Notes: generated by a model from the letters alone, not told the origin. A stretch of 64,000 nt of DNA from Winogradskyella costae (GCF_013403865.1 NZ_JABFDK010000001.1:1178001-1242000); one strand, 5' to 3'; counted from the first letter of the stretch, positions 24,207 to 33,753 are shown. Program-made: numbers and translations.

Positions 24207-27200
24207 ATGAGCAATTTCGAAACCATAAAACAAAAATTAGAACAATTCATTAAAAGATACTACACCAATGAGTTATTAAAAGGTGCTATATTATTTTTTG
24301 CTATTGGCTTATTATACCTTATTATAACCTTGTTTGTAGAATATGTATTATGGTTGAATCCTACGGCAAGAACCTTATTATTCTGGACCTTTATTATTGT
24401 AGAATTGGCTCTCTTTGTTAAATTCATTGCCATTCCATTAGCGCATTTATTTAAACTTAGAAAAGGCATTAATTTTGAAACGGCTTCTAAATTAATTGGA
24501 AATCATTTTCCAGAAGTTAACGACAAACTATTAAACGTACTTCAATTAAATCAAAACCCATATCAGTCAGATTTATTATTAGCGAGTATTGAGCAAAAAT
24601 CTCAAGAATTACAACCCGTTCCTTTTAAAGCAGCTGTTAATTTTAAGTCGAACACTAAATATTTAAAATATGCTGCCATTCCACTGGCGATTATACTGTT
24701 ATCATTTGTAACAGGAAAGATCAATTGGTTTAGCGATAGTTATGAGCGTGTTGTAAACTATAAAACGGCTTATGAGCCACCAGCACCTTTTCAATTTTTT
24801 GTACTGAATGAATCCCTACAAGCAATTGAAAATAAGTATTTTAAACTGAATGTTTCTACGGCCGGAGATGTAATTCCTGAGAATGCACAAATCAAATTTA
24901 ATGGGCAATCTTACTTTTTACAACAAATAGCAGCTGGTGAATTTCAATTCACATTCAACTTGCCAAAAGATGCTATAGAATTTACCTTAACAGCGAATAA
25001 TGTCACTTCAAAACCGTACATATTAAACGTGGTTAATACGCCTAGTTTAGTAAATTTTGAAATGGTTTTAGATTATCCGGCACATACTAAAAAGCAAGAT
25101 GAGGTCTTAAAAAGTACAGGTTCTGCTGTTGTTCCGGAAGGGACTAATGTCACCTGGAGAGCTAAAACCAAAGCCACAACTGGAGTTCAAATTTATGCGG
25201 AAGACACCTTAAGTTTTACCTTAAATACCAACGATAATTTTGAAGCTTCAAAACGACTTTTTAAAAATTACAATTACAGTATTACAACAAGTAATGAAGA
25301 TTTAAAAGATTATGAAAATTTAGCCTACAATATTAATGTGGTTAGGGATGTTTATCCAGAATTGAATATTAAGGTTCAAAAAGATTCTGTAGACCAACAA
25401 AGTTTGTATTTCTATGGACAAGCGAGTGATGATTATGGTTTATCAAAGTTGCAATTGGTGTACTATCCGGCAGACAATGAATCTAAAAAAGTGGTTCAAC
25501 CGATTCATATTTCAGCATCTAATTTTAGTGAATTTGTAAGTGCATTTCCAGATCAGTTTAATCTTGAAGATGGAGTGAGTTACCAACTTTATTTTGAAGT
25601 TTTTGATAACGATGCATTACATAACTACAAACGCACAAAAAGTTCTGTCTTTAGTTATCGTAAATTAACTAAAGACGAAGAAGAGCAGAAGCAGCTTAAT
25701 GAGCAAAATGAAACTATAAAAAATATTGGTAAAACTTTTGATAAACTTCAAGAACAAGATAAAAAGCTAGAAGAGTTATCAAAAACTCAAAAGGAAAAAG
25801 AAAGCTTAAATTTTAATGACAAAAAGAAGTTTGAAGATTTTTTAAAGCGTCAGAAAAATCAAGAACAGTTGATGAAAAATTTCAACAAAAAGCTACAAGA
25901 AAATTTAGAGGAATTTCAAAAAGACGAAAAGAAAGACGATCAATTTAAAGAGGATTTAAAAGAACGCTTAAAGGAAAATGAAGAGCAACTTAAAAAGGAT
26001 GAAAAACTTTTAAAGGAGCTCGAACAATTAAATGATAAAATCAACAAAGAAGAATTCACACAAAAACTTGAAGAATTAGCTAAGCAAAACAAGAATAAAA
26101 AACGTAGCATGCAACAGCTTCTAGAATTGACTAAGCGTTTTTATTTGATGAAGAAAGCTGAAAAGGTGGCTAATGAGTTAGAAAAATTATCTAAAGAGCA
26201 GGAGAAGTTATCTAAAAAAAATGAAGAGAACACCAAGGAAGCTCAAGAGAAATTAAATGAAGAATTTGATAAACTGCAGAAGGATTTAGAAGAATTAAAT
26301 AGTGATGACAGAAAGCTTCAAAAACCAATGGATATTCCAAGGGATGAGTTTTTAGAAGATGAAATAAAATTCGATCAAAAAGAAGCGAAAGAAGCCTTAG
26401 AAAAAAAGGAAGAAAACGATTCTGAAGCGAAACCACAAGATGCCCAAGAGCAGCAGAAAAAGGCAAAAGATAAGCAAAAGAAAGCGGCTAAGAAGATGAA
26501 GCAGTTGAGCGAAATGATGAAAAAGGCAGCTGCAGGCGGTGGTGGAGGCGGTGAGCAAATGTCTGAAGATAGTGAATCTTTACGTCAAATATTAGAAAAT
26601 CTATTATTGTATTCATTTGATCAAGAAGCACTTATGAATACTTTTGAAAGTATTAGCATTGAGAATAATAAATACGGTAAGTACATTATAGAGCAAAGTA
26701 ATCTCAGGACACATTTTGAGCATATTGATGATAGTTTGTTTGCTTTGTCTTTGCGTCAGCCTAAGATTTCTGAACAAGTAAATTCGCAAATTACAGATGT
26801 GTATTTTAATATTGACAAAGCTTTAGATCAATTGACAGAAAATAGATTGTATCAAGGTGTGGGTGCACAACAATATGCGGTTACGGCGACCAATGAGTTG
26901 GCTAATTTTTTGAGTGATGTTTTAGATAATATGGAAATGCAAATGAATCCATCTCCAGGAGAAGGCAGTGGAGGTGGTGAACAATTACCAGACATTATTA
27001 TGAGCCAAGAAGAGCTTAATGAGAAGATGGAGGAAGGTGTTAAGAAAAGTGAACAGGGAAAAGAAGGTGAAGACGGAAAAGAAGGAGAAGGAAAAAAACC
27101 TGGTGAAGAAGGTAAGGATGGAAAGGATGGCAAAGAAGGTGAAGGCGATAAGCCAGGTGAGAAAGGGAAATCTGGTAAAGAAGGAGAGAACGGTGAAAGT

Positions 27201-27830
27201 GGTGAGAACGGAAAAGGCGGTGAGAAAAAAGGTAAACAAGGTGAAGGTGGTCGATCTGGTGAAAATGGATCTCAAAATGGCGAAGGAAAACAAGGTGGAA
27301 GGCAAGGAAAGAATGGCAAAGATGGAAAGGGAAGTAAAGATGGAAAAAATGGAGATGGGGTAAATGGTGAAGGTGAGGGTGAAAAGAATGACGGCTATGG
27401 AGAAGGTGGAAGTGAAGAACAAAACGGTGAGTTATTTAAAATTTACCAGCAACAACAACAATTAAGACAGGCCTTAGAAGACCGATTTTCTAAGGAAGGA
27501 AAAATTGAATCGGCTGGACAATTAATAAAGCAAATGGAAGAGATTGAACTCGATTTATTGAACTCTGGGTTTACGAATCAGACATTACAAAAGATGATGG
27601 ATCTTCAACATAACTTACTAAAATTAGAGAATGCTACGTTTATGCAAGGACAGGATTCTAAACGTAAATCTGAAACAAATAAAAAGGATTTTGATGAAAC
27701 CAATCCTAGTCAAATTCCAACAGCGAAACAATATTTTAATACTACTGAAATTTTAAATCGGCAAGCACTACCTTTGCAGAATCATTTTAGGAAGAAAATT
27801 CAAGAGTATTTTAAAGGAGCCAATGATTAG
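24207..27830 (+). CDS. DUF4175 family protein with collagen-like tail
   Basis: This 1207-residue protein matches the DUF4175 family of Bacteroidota. Membrane helices lie at about residues 23-45, 54-76 and 152-168. The chain then has a beta-rich extracytoplasmic region (about 180-480), a very charged coiled coil (about 490-770, QLNEQNETIKNIGKTFDKLQ and similar), a GGGGGG patch near residue 775, and a helical region. Residues of about 945-1072 are Gly/Lys/Glu-rich with collagen-like G-x-y triplets (GKDGKDGKEGEGDKPGEKGK). A short folded C-terminus follows. Function is unknown, with a role at the cell envelope likely. The gene overlaps ybeY by 8 bases and probably heads the ybeY-mnmG transcript. 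Confidence 0.88.
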   Translation: MSNFETIKQKLEQFIKRYYTNELLKGAILFFAIGLLYLIITLFVEYVLWLNPTARTLLFWTFIIVELALFVKFIAIPLAHLFKLRKGINFETASKLIGNHFPEVNDKLLNVLQLNQNPYQSDLLLASIEQKSQELQPVPFKAAVNFKSNTKYLKYAAIPLAIILLSFVTGKINWFSDSYERVVNYKTAYEPPAPFQFFVLNESLQAIENKYFKLNVSTAGDVIPENAQIKFNGQSYFLQQIAAGEFQFTFNLPKDAIEFTLTANNVTSKPYILNVVNTPSLVNFEMVLDYPAHTKKQDEVLKSTGSAVVPEGTNVTWRAKTKATTGVQIYAEDTLSFTLNTNDNFEASKRLFKNYNYSITTSNEDLKDYENLAYNINVVRDVYPELNIKVQKDSVDQQSLYFYGQASDDYGLSKLQLVYYPADNESKKVVQPIHISASNFSEFVSAFPDQFNLEDGVSYQLYFEVFDNDALHNYKRTKSSVFSYRKLTKDEEEQKQLNEQNETIKNIGKTFDKLQEQDKKLEELSKTQKEKESLNFNDKKKFEDFLKRQKNQEQLMKNFNKKLQENLEEFQKDEKKDDQFKEDLKERLKENEEQLKKDEKLLKELEQLNDKINKEEFTQKLEELAKQNKNKKRSMQQLLELTKRFYLMKKAEKVANELEKLSKEQEKLSKKNEENTKEAQEKLNEEFDKLQKDLEELNSDDRKLQKPMDIPRDEFLEDEIKFDQKEAKEALEKKEENDSEAKPQDAQEQQKKAKDKQKKAAKKMKQLSEMMKKAAAGGGGGGEQMSEDSESLRQILENLLLYSFDQEALMNTFESISIENNKYGKYIIEQSNLRTHFEHIDDSLFALSLRQPKISEQVNSQITDVYFNIDKALDQLTENRLYQGVGAQQYAVTATNELANFLSDVLDNMEMQMNPSPGEGSGGGEQLPDIIMSQEELNEKMEEGVKKSEQGKEGEDGKEGEGKKPGEEGKDGKDGKEGEGDKPGEKGKSGKEGENGESGENGKGGEKKGKQGEGGRSGENGSQNGEGKQGGRQGKNGKDGKGSKDGKNGDGVNGEGEGEKNDGYGEGGSEEQNGELFKIYQQQQQLRQALEDRFSKEGKIESAGQLIKQMEEIELDLLNSGFTNQTLQKMMDLQHNLLKLENATFMQGQDSKRKSETNKKDFDETNPSQIPTAKQYFNTTEILNRQALPLQNHFRKKIQEYFKGAND

Positions 27831-28233
27831 TTTTAATTACGAAACCAAATTCAAATTAGAAAATACAGAACTAATTTCTGAATGGATTTCAAATACCATA
27901 TCAGAAGAAAACTGTAAAGAAGGAGAGATTAATTACATTTTTTGTAACGATGATTATTTGCATAAATTGAATGTAGATTTTCTAGATCACGATACATTGA
28001 CCGATGTGATTAGTTTTGATTACTCAGTAGGAAAGGAACTACATGGTGATATTTATATCTCTGTAGAGCGCGTAGAAGAAAATGCGTCCGATTTCAATGT
28101 GGCTTTTCAAGATGAGATTGCTCGTGTTATCATTCATGGTGTATTGCATTATTGTGGGTATAAAGACAAGACGGATGCAGATGAAAAGGAGATGCGTTCT
28201 AAAGAAGATTACTACTTAGCGAAGCGAAATTAA
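27823..28233 (+). CDS. ybeY: Endoribonuclease YbeY, 16S rRNA maturation factor
   Basis: This 136-residue metalloprotein takes part in 16S rRNA 3' processing and ribosome quality control. The family segment FLDHDTLTDVISFDY and the zinc site HGVLHYCGYKD are visible, with His105 and His109. The third ligand is usually His ten residues after the first (HGxLHxxGYDH), but here it is Asp115, in the form KDKTDADEKEM. I recall this Lys-Asp variant as common in Bacteroidota. The start overlaps the DUF4175 gene by 8 bases, which fits translational coupling, and mnmG follows. Confidence 0.93.
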   Translation: MISFNYETKFKLENTELISEWISNTISEENCKEGEINYIFCNDDYLHKLNVDFLDHDTLTDVISFDYSVGKELHGDIYISVERVEENASDFNVAFQDEIARVIIHGVLHYCGYKDKTDADEKEMRSKEDYYLAKRN

Positions 28234-28250
28234 TACAGGTTGATTCAGTG

Positions 28251-28258
28251 TATATTTG
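28251..28258 (+). promoter_or_regulatory. Possible -7 box of mnmG
   Basis: TATATTTG matches TAnnTTTG exactly, 57 bases before the mnmG ATG and just upstream of a parS-like site. No TTG lies 19 bases further upstream. Confidence 0.35.
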
Positions 28259-28284
28259 CAGATTCAAAATTTTTAAAATTTAAT

Positions 28285-28300
28285 TGTTCCACGTGGAACA
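28285..28300. promoter_or_regulatory. parS-like chromosome segregation site
   Basis: TGTTCCACGTGGAACA is a perfect 16-base palindrome that equals the parS form known from Pseudomonas and fits the general TGTTnCACGTGnAACA pattern. It lies between ybeY and the mnmG start. ParB is expected to load here, spread and recruit SMC. Confidence 0.85.
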
Positions 28301-28315
28301 AAAAGAAGTTACGAT

Positions 28316-30187
28316 ATGTTTAACGAAGTTTACGATGTTATAGTTGTTGGTGCTGGCCATGCTGGAAGTGAAGCGGCGGTAGCTGCGGCAAATATGGGAA
28401 GTAAGACCTTACTGATTACCATGAACCTTCAAAACATTGCACAGATGTCTTGTAATCCTGCAATGGGAGGAATAGCAAAAGGACAAATTGTACGAGAGAT
28501 TGATGCTTTAGGAGGTTATAGCGGAATTGTATCAGATACGTCGGCGATTCAATTTAAGATGTTGAACAAATCTAAAGGACCTGCAATGTGGAGCCCGAGA
28601 GTGCAATCCGATAGAATGCGCTTTGCTGAAGATTGGAGATTGTTGTTAGAAGGTACTCCTAATTTGGATTTCTATCAAGAAATGGTTTCTGGATTAATTG
28701 TTGAAAACCACAAAGTGGTCGGTGTAAAAACCTCACTTGGAATTGAAGTTCGAGCAAAGTCAGTTGTCTTAACAAATGGTACTTTTTTAAACGGTTTAAT
28801 CCATATTGGCGATAAGAATTTTGGAGGTGGAAGAGCAGGTGAGAGAGCAGCAACCGGAATTACAGAACAGCTCGTTAACTTAGGTTTTGAATCGGGTAGA
28901 ATGAAAACCGGAACACCTCCAAGGGTGGATGGTCGTTCTTTAGATTTCTCTAAAATGGTTGAGCAACCGGGTGATGAGCACCCAGAAAAGTTTTCTTATT
29001 TAGACACTACACAACCGTTAAAGGAACAGCGTTCTTGTCATATGACGCACACGAGTGAATTGGTTCATGATTTACTTCGAGAAGGTTTCGATCGTTCACC
29101 AATGTTTAATGGTCGAATTCAAAGTGTGGGACCGCGATATTGTCCTTCAATTGAAGATAAGATTAATCGTTTCGCGGATAAGAATAGTCATCAGTTATTT
29201 GTAGAACCTGAAGGTTGGAAAACATGCGAATATTATATTAATGGGTTTTCTACATCCTTACCAGAAGATGTTCAATTTAAAGCCTTACGTTCTGTGGTAG
29301 GATTTGAAAACGTTAAATTCTTTAGACCGGGTTATGCAATCGAATATGATTATTTTCCACCAACACAATTAAAACATACTTTAGAAACAAAGTTAGTTGA
29401 GGGTTTATATTTTGCTGGTCAAATAAATGGGACAACGGGATATGAGGAAGCAGCGTCTCAGGGTTTAATGGCGGGTATTAATGCGAGTCTAAAAGTGCAA
29501 GAAAAAGATGCTTTTACTTTACAACGTGATGAAGCTTATATCGGAGTTTTAATTGATGATTTAATTACAAAGGGGACAGAAGAGCCGTATAGAATGTTTA
29601 CGTCGCGAGCAGAATATAGAACCTTATTACGACAAGATAATGCTGATTTTAGGTTAACACCAAAAGGATATGATTTAGGTTTAGCTTCAGAAAAACGTTT
29701 AAAACGTATGGAGGAAAAGGAGTCGAAGTCTGATGCGTTTGTACAGTTTTTTAGAGAGACAAGTGTAACTCCTGATGAAGCAAATCCTATTTTGGAATCT
29801 AAAAATTCGGCTCCTGTTAAGCAGCAAGACAAGATGTTTAAGTTGTATGCAAGACCGAATATTACTATTGATGATGTAAGGCAGTTTGAATCAGTTGAAC
29901 AGTATATACAAGCAAATAATTTAGATAGGGAGGTTATAGAGCAAACCGAAATTCAAGTAAAATATGCTGGTTATATTGAGAAGGAAAAGAACAATGCGGA
30001 TAAACTAAATAGACTAGAGAATTTAAAAATTCCAGCTGGTTTTGATTATTCAAAATTGAAATCAATGAGCATTGAAGCAAGACAAAAACTAACGAAAATT
30101 CAGCCTGTAACCATTTCACAAGCATCACGGATTAGTGGAGTCAACCCTAATGATATTTCTGTATTGTTGGTTTACTTAGGACGCTAA
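28316..30187 (+). CDS. mnmG: tRNA uridine-5-carboxymethylaminomethyl modification enzyme MnmG (GidA)
   Basis: This 623-residue FAD protein works with MnmE to add the carboxymethylaminomethyl group at wobble uridine 34 of several tRNAs. The FAD-binding GxGxxG site is VVGAGHAGSEAA at about residues 10-21. Family blocks include MSCNPAMGGIAKGQIVREID, KTGTPPRVDGRS, and the C-terminal helical MnmE-binding region ending SISVLLVYLGR-like DISVLLVYLGR. Length is normal. mnmE is not in the window. A parS-like site lies just before the start and another 40 bases after the stop. mnmG is often near the replication origin in bacteria. Confidence 0.97.
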   Translation: MFNEVYDVIVVGAGHAGSEAAVAAANMGSKTLLITMNLQNIAQMSCNPAMGGIAKGQIVREIDALGGYSGIVSDTSAIQFKMLNKSKGPAMWSPRVQSDRMRFAEDWRLLLEGTPNLDFYQEMVSGLIVENHKVVGVKTSLGIEVRAKSVVLTNGTFLNGLIHIGDKNFGGGRAGERAATGITEQLVNLGFESGRMKTGTPPRVDGRSLDFSKMVEQPGDEHPEKFSYLDTTQPLKEQRSCHMTHTSELVHDLLREGFDRSPMFNGRIQSVGPRYCPSIEDKINRFADKNSHQLFVEPEGWKTCEYYINGFSTSLPEDVQFKALRSVVGFENVKFFRPGYAIEYDYFPPTQLKHTLETKLVEGLYFAGQINGTTGYEEAASQGLMAGINASLKVQEKDAFTLQRDEAYIGVLIDDLITKGTEEPYRMFTSRAEYRTLLRQDNADFRLTPKGYDLGLASEKRLKRMEEKESKSDAFVQFFRETSVTPDEANPILESKNSAPVKQQDKMFKLYARPNITIDDVRQFESVEQYIQANNLDREVIEQTEIQVKYAGYIEKEKNNADKLNRLENLKIPAGFDYSKLKSMSIEARQKLTKIQPVTISQASRISGVNPNDISVLLVYLGR

Positions 30188-30878
30188 TTTCTGCAGAAGC
30201 CGGAATCTCATTATTGATTATTATAATGTTCCACGTGAAACAATTGAAGAAAGAAAAACTATTTTGATGGGGATATTAGATCTTAAAAGCTCTAAAATCT
30301 AGTTAGAATTATTGCAGTAGATATCATAAAACGAAGTCTAATCTGATTTCTATTTATGTTACAAACGTTCTTTGTAAATTATAATTTTCAATTTTTTGTA
30401 TCGTAGGGTAGAAGTGAAAAGGATAATAAAGTGTTTGCTTCTTGTAAATCTAAATCATGGTTTTGTAAGGATGAAACACAGAATTTTTGAATTTTAAAGA
30501 GGGATACTATTTTGTGTAATCTGCAAAGGATTTTATTATTCAGTAAAAAACAAATAGACATCTTTTAAAGTCTAAATTAAATGGTCATAAAGTTGACGTC
30601 TTAGTTTTGATATTAAATCGAATTATAAAACGAAAGATTCAAAATCAGATTTCAGAATTTATAAGTATGTCATTTGATCCATATAAAATGTCTGAGTCGA
30701 AATCAGGTAGATTAGGGTTTAATTTCTTAATTCTGATAGTATAATTTGGAATCAATAATCAGCTAAAAGTTCTCGGTTTTTTTAAGTTTAAAAAAGACTA
30801 AAATTTCATTTGTTAAATAAATAGAAATGAACTTATATAATTAATATTGTAATTCATTTTAAAAGTAGAAGTGTAATT
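30188..30878. other. Long intergenic region after mnmG
   Basis: This 691-base AT-rich stretch contains the second parS-like site near its left end. I find no credible reading frame or tRNA, no strong hairpin and no exact DnaA box. Several short start-stop frames are under 20 codons. It could be a spacer kept for ParB spreading, or it may hold an unrecognised RNA. Confidence 0.4.
30227..30242. promoter_or_regulatory. parS-like chromosome segregation site
   Basis: TGTTCCACGTGAAACA is an exact match to the classical Bacillus-type parS consensus TGTTnCACGTGAAACA. It lies 40 bases after the mnmG stop, so mnmG sits between two centromere sites. Confidence 0.88.
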
Positions 30879-31739
30879 GTGTCAAAAAATAACCCAACAT
30901 ATTTAAGCTTAAAAGATCATTCTGTTTCTAAAGAAGAATTCCAATTATTACATAATAAGGAACTCGATATGTTAGAAACCTATCCACAACCAGAAGGAGA
31001 AAAGTTATCTGAGTATTATCAAAGTGAAGATTATATTTCGCACACCGATACAAAACGAAATTTACTAGAATTTGCTTATCATAAAGTGCGAGAGATTTCT
31101 TTAAAGCGGAAACTTAAACTTATCAATTCGTTTCAATCAGAATCTAAAACACTTCTAGATATTGGATGCGGCACAGGTGATTTTTTAGAAACGGCTTTAA
31201 AAGCGAATTGGAGAATTACAGGGATAGAACCAAATGGTAATGCAAGGCAAATTGCGAATTCTAAAACCAATAATTCGATTTTTGAAAGCAGTGAATTAAC
31301 AAAATTAAAACCGCACAGCTTTGATGTTATTACACTTTGGCATGTCTTAGAACATTTGCCGGAATTAGAAAAGCAAACTGCGTTGCTAAAATCACTTTTA
31401 AAACCAAATGGAACTTTAGTAATTGCTGTTCCTAATTTTAAAAGTTACGATGCGAAACATTATAAAAACTTTTGGGCAGCTTTTGATGTCCCGAGACATC
31501 TATGGCATTTTTCAAAAACCGCAATTGAAAGATTATTTAAAAAAGAAAATATGACATTGGTTAAAACCTTACCAATGAAATTTGATGCGTATTATGTCTG
31601 CTTACTTTCTGAAAAATATAAAACTGGTTTTATGAATCCAGTTAAGGCTTTTTGGATAGGATGGCAATCTAATCGTAAGGCAAAACGTTCTATGGAGTAT
31701 TCTTCGCATATTTATGTCTTAAAGAATGCTAATTTTTAA
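30879..31739 (+). CDS. SAM-dependent methyltransferase (class I)
   Basis: This 286-residue protein has a class I methyltransferase fold. Motif I is LLDIGCGTGDFLE at about residues 93-105, the acidic end of strand 2 is GIEPNGN, and motif IV is VITLWHVLEHLPE, all as in Methyltransf_11/23 enzymes. The N-terminal region (LDMLETYPQPEGEKLSEYYQ, YISHTDTK) is typical of Bacteroidota members of this group. The substrate is unknown. The start is GTG, chosen because no in-frame ATG lies close upstream and the conserved sequence begins soon after. It stands alone between two long noncoding stretches. Confidence 0.87.
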   Translation: MSKNNPTYLSLKDHSVSKEEFQLLHNKELDMLETYPQPEGEKLSEYYQSEDYISHTDTKRNLLEFAYHKVREISLKRKLKLINSFQSESKTLLDIGCGTGDFLETALKANWRITGIEPNGNARQIANSKTNNSIFESSELTKLKPHSFDVITLWHVLEHLPELEKQTALLKSLLKPNGTLVIAVPNFKSYDAKHYKNFWAAFDVPRHLWHFSKTAIERLFKKENMTLVKTLPMKFDAYYVCLLSEKYKTGFMNPVKAFWIGWQSNRKAKRSMEYSSHIYVLKNANF

Positions 31740-31919
31740 TATAAAGGCTCATGACTAAAGATATTTGATTAAAACAACACGTAGCATTCGAAAAATGAAA
31801 ACAACGCTTAAAACGCTTTATTTAGCTTTGTTTTTGATAGATTTTTAAAATAGCAGAAGTAATATTGAATAGAAAATATCAATAGTGAAAAAATTGAAGA
31901 AATCACAGCGTAACTTTTA

Positions 31920-31927
31920 TACATTTG
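31920..31927 (+). promoter_or_regulatory. Probable -7 box of the OmpH/Skp gene
   Basis: TACATTTG is an exact TAnnTTTG match. A TTG at 31894-31896 is 23 bases upstream, longer than the usual spacing of 19. The start codon is about 72 bases downstream. Confidence 0.4.
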
Positions 31928-31998
31928 CAAAAATTAATTTGAAACATAAATAGGAAGATTTTATAGAATTTTCTCAAAATTTAAATAACAGAAATAAT

Positions 31999-32559
31999 AT
32001 GAAAAAAATAGTTTTAAGCGTAATGGTTTTAATTGGTGCAGCATCTTGCCAAGAACAACAAAAAATTGCTTTCATTGATAACGGTGAAATTATCAATGAT
32101 TACCAAATGAAAATTGATATTGAAGAAAAATTTAAACTTCAGAATGACGATTTTACAAAGCAGCGTGATAGTATTGCTAGGGTATATCAAATGGAGATGC
32201 AATCTGTTCAACAACGTTTAAGTCGATTGTCTCCACAGAAACAACAAGAAGAATCTCAAGTTTTTTCTCAAAAATGGCAACCAATCCAACAACAAATGCA
32301 AATGCAACAACAACAGATGGAGCAAATGTTTAATACAGAGATGGATTCTGTGATTTCAAAAATGAACAAATTTGTAGAAGGTTATGGTAAAAAGAATGGT
32401 TACACATTTATTTTAGGAAAAAACCAAGCAGGTAGTGTAGTTTATGGAGATGAAGCTACTGATATTACAGACGTAGTAATAAAAGAAATTAATGCTGAGT
32501 ATAGCGGTAAAGATTCTAAAACAGAAGAGGATTCAACGGAAGCAACTACAGAGAAATAA
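31999..32559 (+). CDS. OmpH/Skp family periplasmic chaperone, lipoprotein
   Basis: This 186-residue protein has a lipoprotein signal (VLIGAASCQEQ, Cys17) and the OmpH/Skp pattern. A short strand (KIAFIDNGEIINDY) is followed by a long charged, Gln-rich coiled coil (about residues 45-120, QQQMQMQQQQMEQMFNTEMD) and a final strand pair (GYTFILGKNQAGSVVYGD). Skp chaperones hold unfolded outer-membrane proteins in the periplasm. The lipid anchor would tether it to a membrane, unlike soluble E. coli Skp. The tail is Glu/Thr/Ser-rich. It ends at a strong bidirectional terminator. Confidence 0.88.
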   Translation: MKKIVLSVMVLIGAASCQEQQKIAFIDNGEIINDYQMKIDIEEKFKLQNDDFTKQRDSIARVYQMEMQSVQQRLSRLSPQKQQEESQVFSQKWQPIQQQMQMQQQQMEQMFNTEMDSVISKMNKFVEGYGKKNGYTFILGKNQAGSVVYGDEATDITDVVIKEINAEYSGKDSKTEEDSTEATTEK

Positions 32560-32580
32560 TAACAAATAGTAATTTGTTTT

Positions 32581-32613
32581 AAAAAGCCAAGCCTAAGACG
32601 CTTGGCTTTTTTT
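32581..32613. terminator. Bidirectional terminator between OmpH gene and holB
   Basis: AAAAAGCCAAGC (32581-32592) pairs with GCTTGGCTTTTT (from 32600) around a 7-base loop, with A and T runs on the outside. It overlaps the last codons of holB. Confidence 0.9.
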
Positions 32614-33753
32614 ATGTAATAAACGCGTTAGTTTAATAGACAAGTCAGTAAGCACAATTTTCGAATTTCCATTGCGCTCAATATGATAAATAGCATCTTG
32701 TAGTTCGTCAGATATTTCTAAAATATTAGAATCATGAACAAATGGTGCGAATTTTTCGAGTTTAAAGTCATCAGATTTCGGTTCTAAATAAACCAATTCA
32801 TCGGCTTTGTAATTAAGTAATAAAGCCTGTCTGAAATAATTTAAACAAAAGTTTAAAAACTTCTTTTGTGTTTCACGTCCGGTTTTAGCAATCTCTTCCG
32901 ACCAAGATATTAAATCGTGGATCGCCGCTTTATTCCCTCTCGCTTTAAATGCTGAGCGGATCCAGAAGACAAACCATTTTTCAAACTGAATATCTTCACT
33001 ATCGTGATAAATAAGATCACAAGCTTTATTATAGTTACCATTAGACTGGTGTGCTATTTTTGTAGCGGCAGATTGCTCAATATGATAATTTCTAACAAGA
33101 GCTTCAGAAATAGCTTCTTCTGCTAAGGGTGGAAAATGTAATATTTGGCAACGCGACCTTATCGTACTAATAATTTGTTCCTCATCCTCCGTGATAAGAA
33201 TAAATATAGTATCCTTTGGCGGCTCTTCAATTAGCTTTAAAAGTTTATTCGCACTCGCTGTATTCATTTTTTCAGCCATCCAAATCAGCATTACTTTATG
33301 TCCGCCTTCATAAGATTTTAACGTTAGTGCTTTTACAATTTCTAGAGCTTCATCGACTCCAATTTGTCCCTGTTTATTATCTACACCTAGAAGTTTGTAC
33401 CAATCAAAGAGGTTTCCGTAAGGTTGCTGATCTATAAGTTGCCTCCATTCTTCGAGATAATATTTAGAAACAGGCTTACTTTTTACTTTATCACTGGTTG
33501 TAACAGGAAAAGCGAAATGTAAATCGGGATGAGAGAAATTCTTAAACTTTATATTACATGAGTCTTTTCCTCCAGAATTCTCACCATTTACATTCCCGCA
33601 TAATATGTATTGTGCATAGGCGAGTGCCATTGGTAGCGTGCCAGAACCCTCTGGACCAACAAATAGTTGCGCATGCGCAATTCTACCTGAATCTGCACTT
33701 GTGGTAAGATGATTTTTAATATGTTTTTGACCTAAAACCTTCGAAAATTGCAT
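32593..33753 (-). CDS. holB: DNA polymerase III delta prime subunit
   Basis: This 386-residue AAA+ protein is the delta prime subunit of the clamp loader that puts the beta clamp on DNA at primed sites. The N-terminus (GQKHIKNHLTTSADSGRIAH) and the degenerate P-loop GPEGSGTLPMALAYAQYIL match the family, which does not hydrolyse ATP. LLKLIEEPPKDTIFILITED and the SRCQILHF motif (sensor 1/arginine-finger region) are conserved. The two Cys residues near CGNVN and DSC hint at a zinc module. Length is slightly above the E. coli protein. The gene shares a 64-base intergenic gap with divergent pgk, and a TAGTTTTG -7-like box is at 33758-33765. Confidence 0.93.
   Translation of the reverse strand: MQFSKVLGQKHIKNHLTTSADSGRIAHAQLFVGPEGSGTLPMALAYAQYILCGNVNGENSGGKDSCNIKFKNFSHPDLHFAFPVTTSDKVKSKPVSKYYLEEWRQLIDQQPYGNLFDWYKLLGVDNKQGQIGVDEALEIVKALTLKSYEGGHKVMLIWMAEKMNTASANKLLKLIEEPPKDTIFILITEDEEQIISTIRSRCQILHFPPLAEEAISEALVRNYHIEQSAATKIAHQSNGNYNKACDLIYHDSEDIQFEKWFVFWIRSAFKARGNKAAIHDLISWSEEIAKTGRETQKKFLNFCLNYFRQALLLNYKADELVYLEPKSDDFKLEKFAPFVHDSNILEISDELQDAIYHIERNGNSKIVLTDLSIKLTRLLHKKSQAS

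Noticed and set aside
26985..27422. Minus-strand and shifted frames across the Gly/Lys/Glu tract of the DUF4175 gene
   Set aside because: They are mirror images of the low-complexity repeat (Phe/Ser/Thr-rich), so they carry no independent coding signal.
30188..30878. Possible tRNA, ncRNA or DnaA-box cluster downstream of mnmG
   Set aside because: I could find no cloverleaf, stable hairpin or exact DnaA box. Only the parS-like site is supported.
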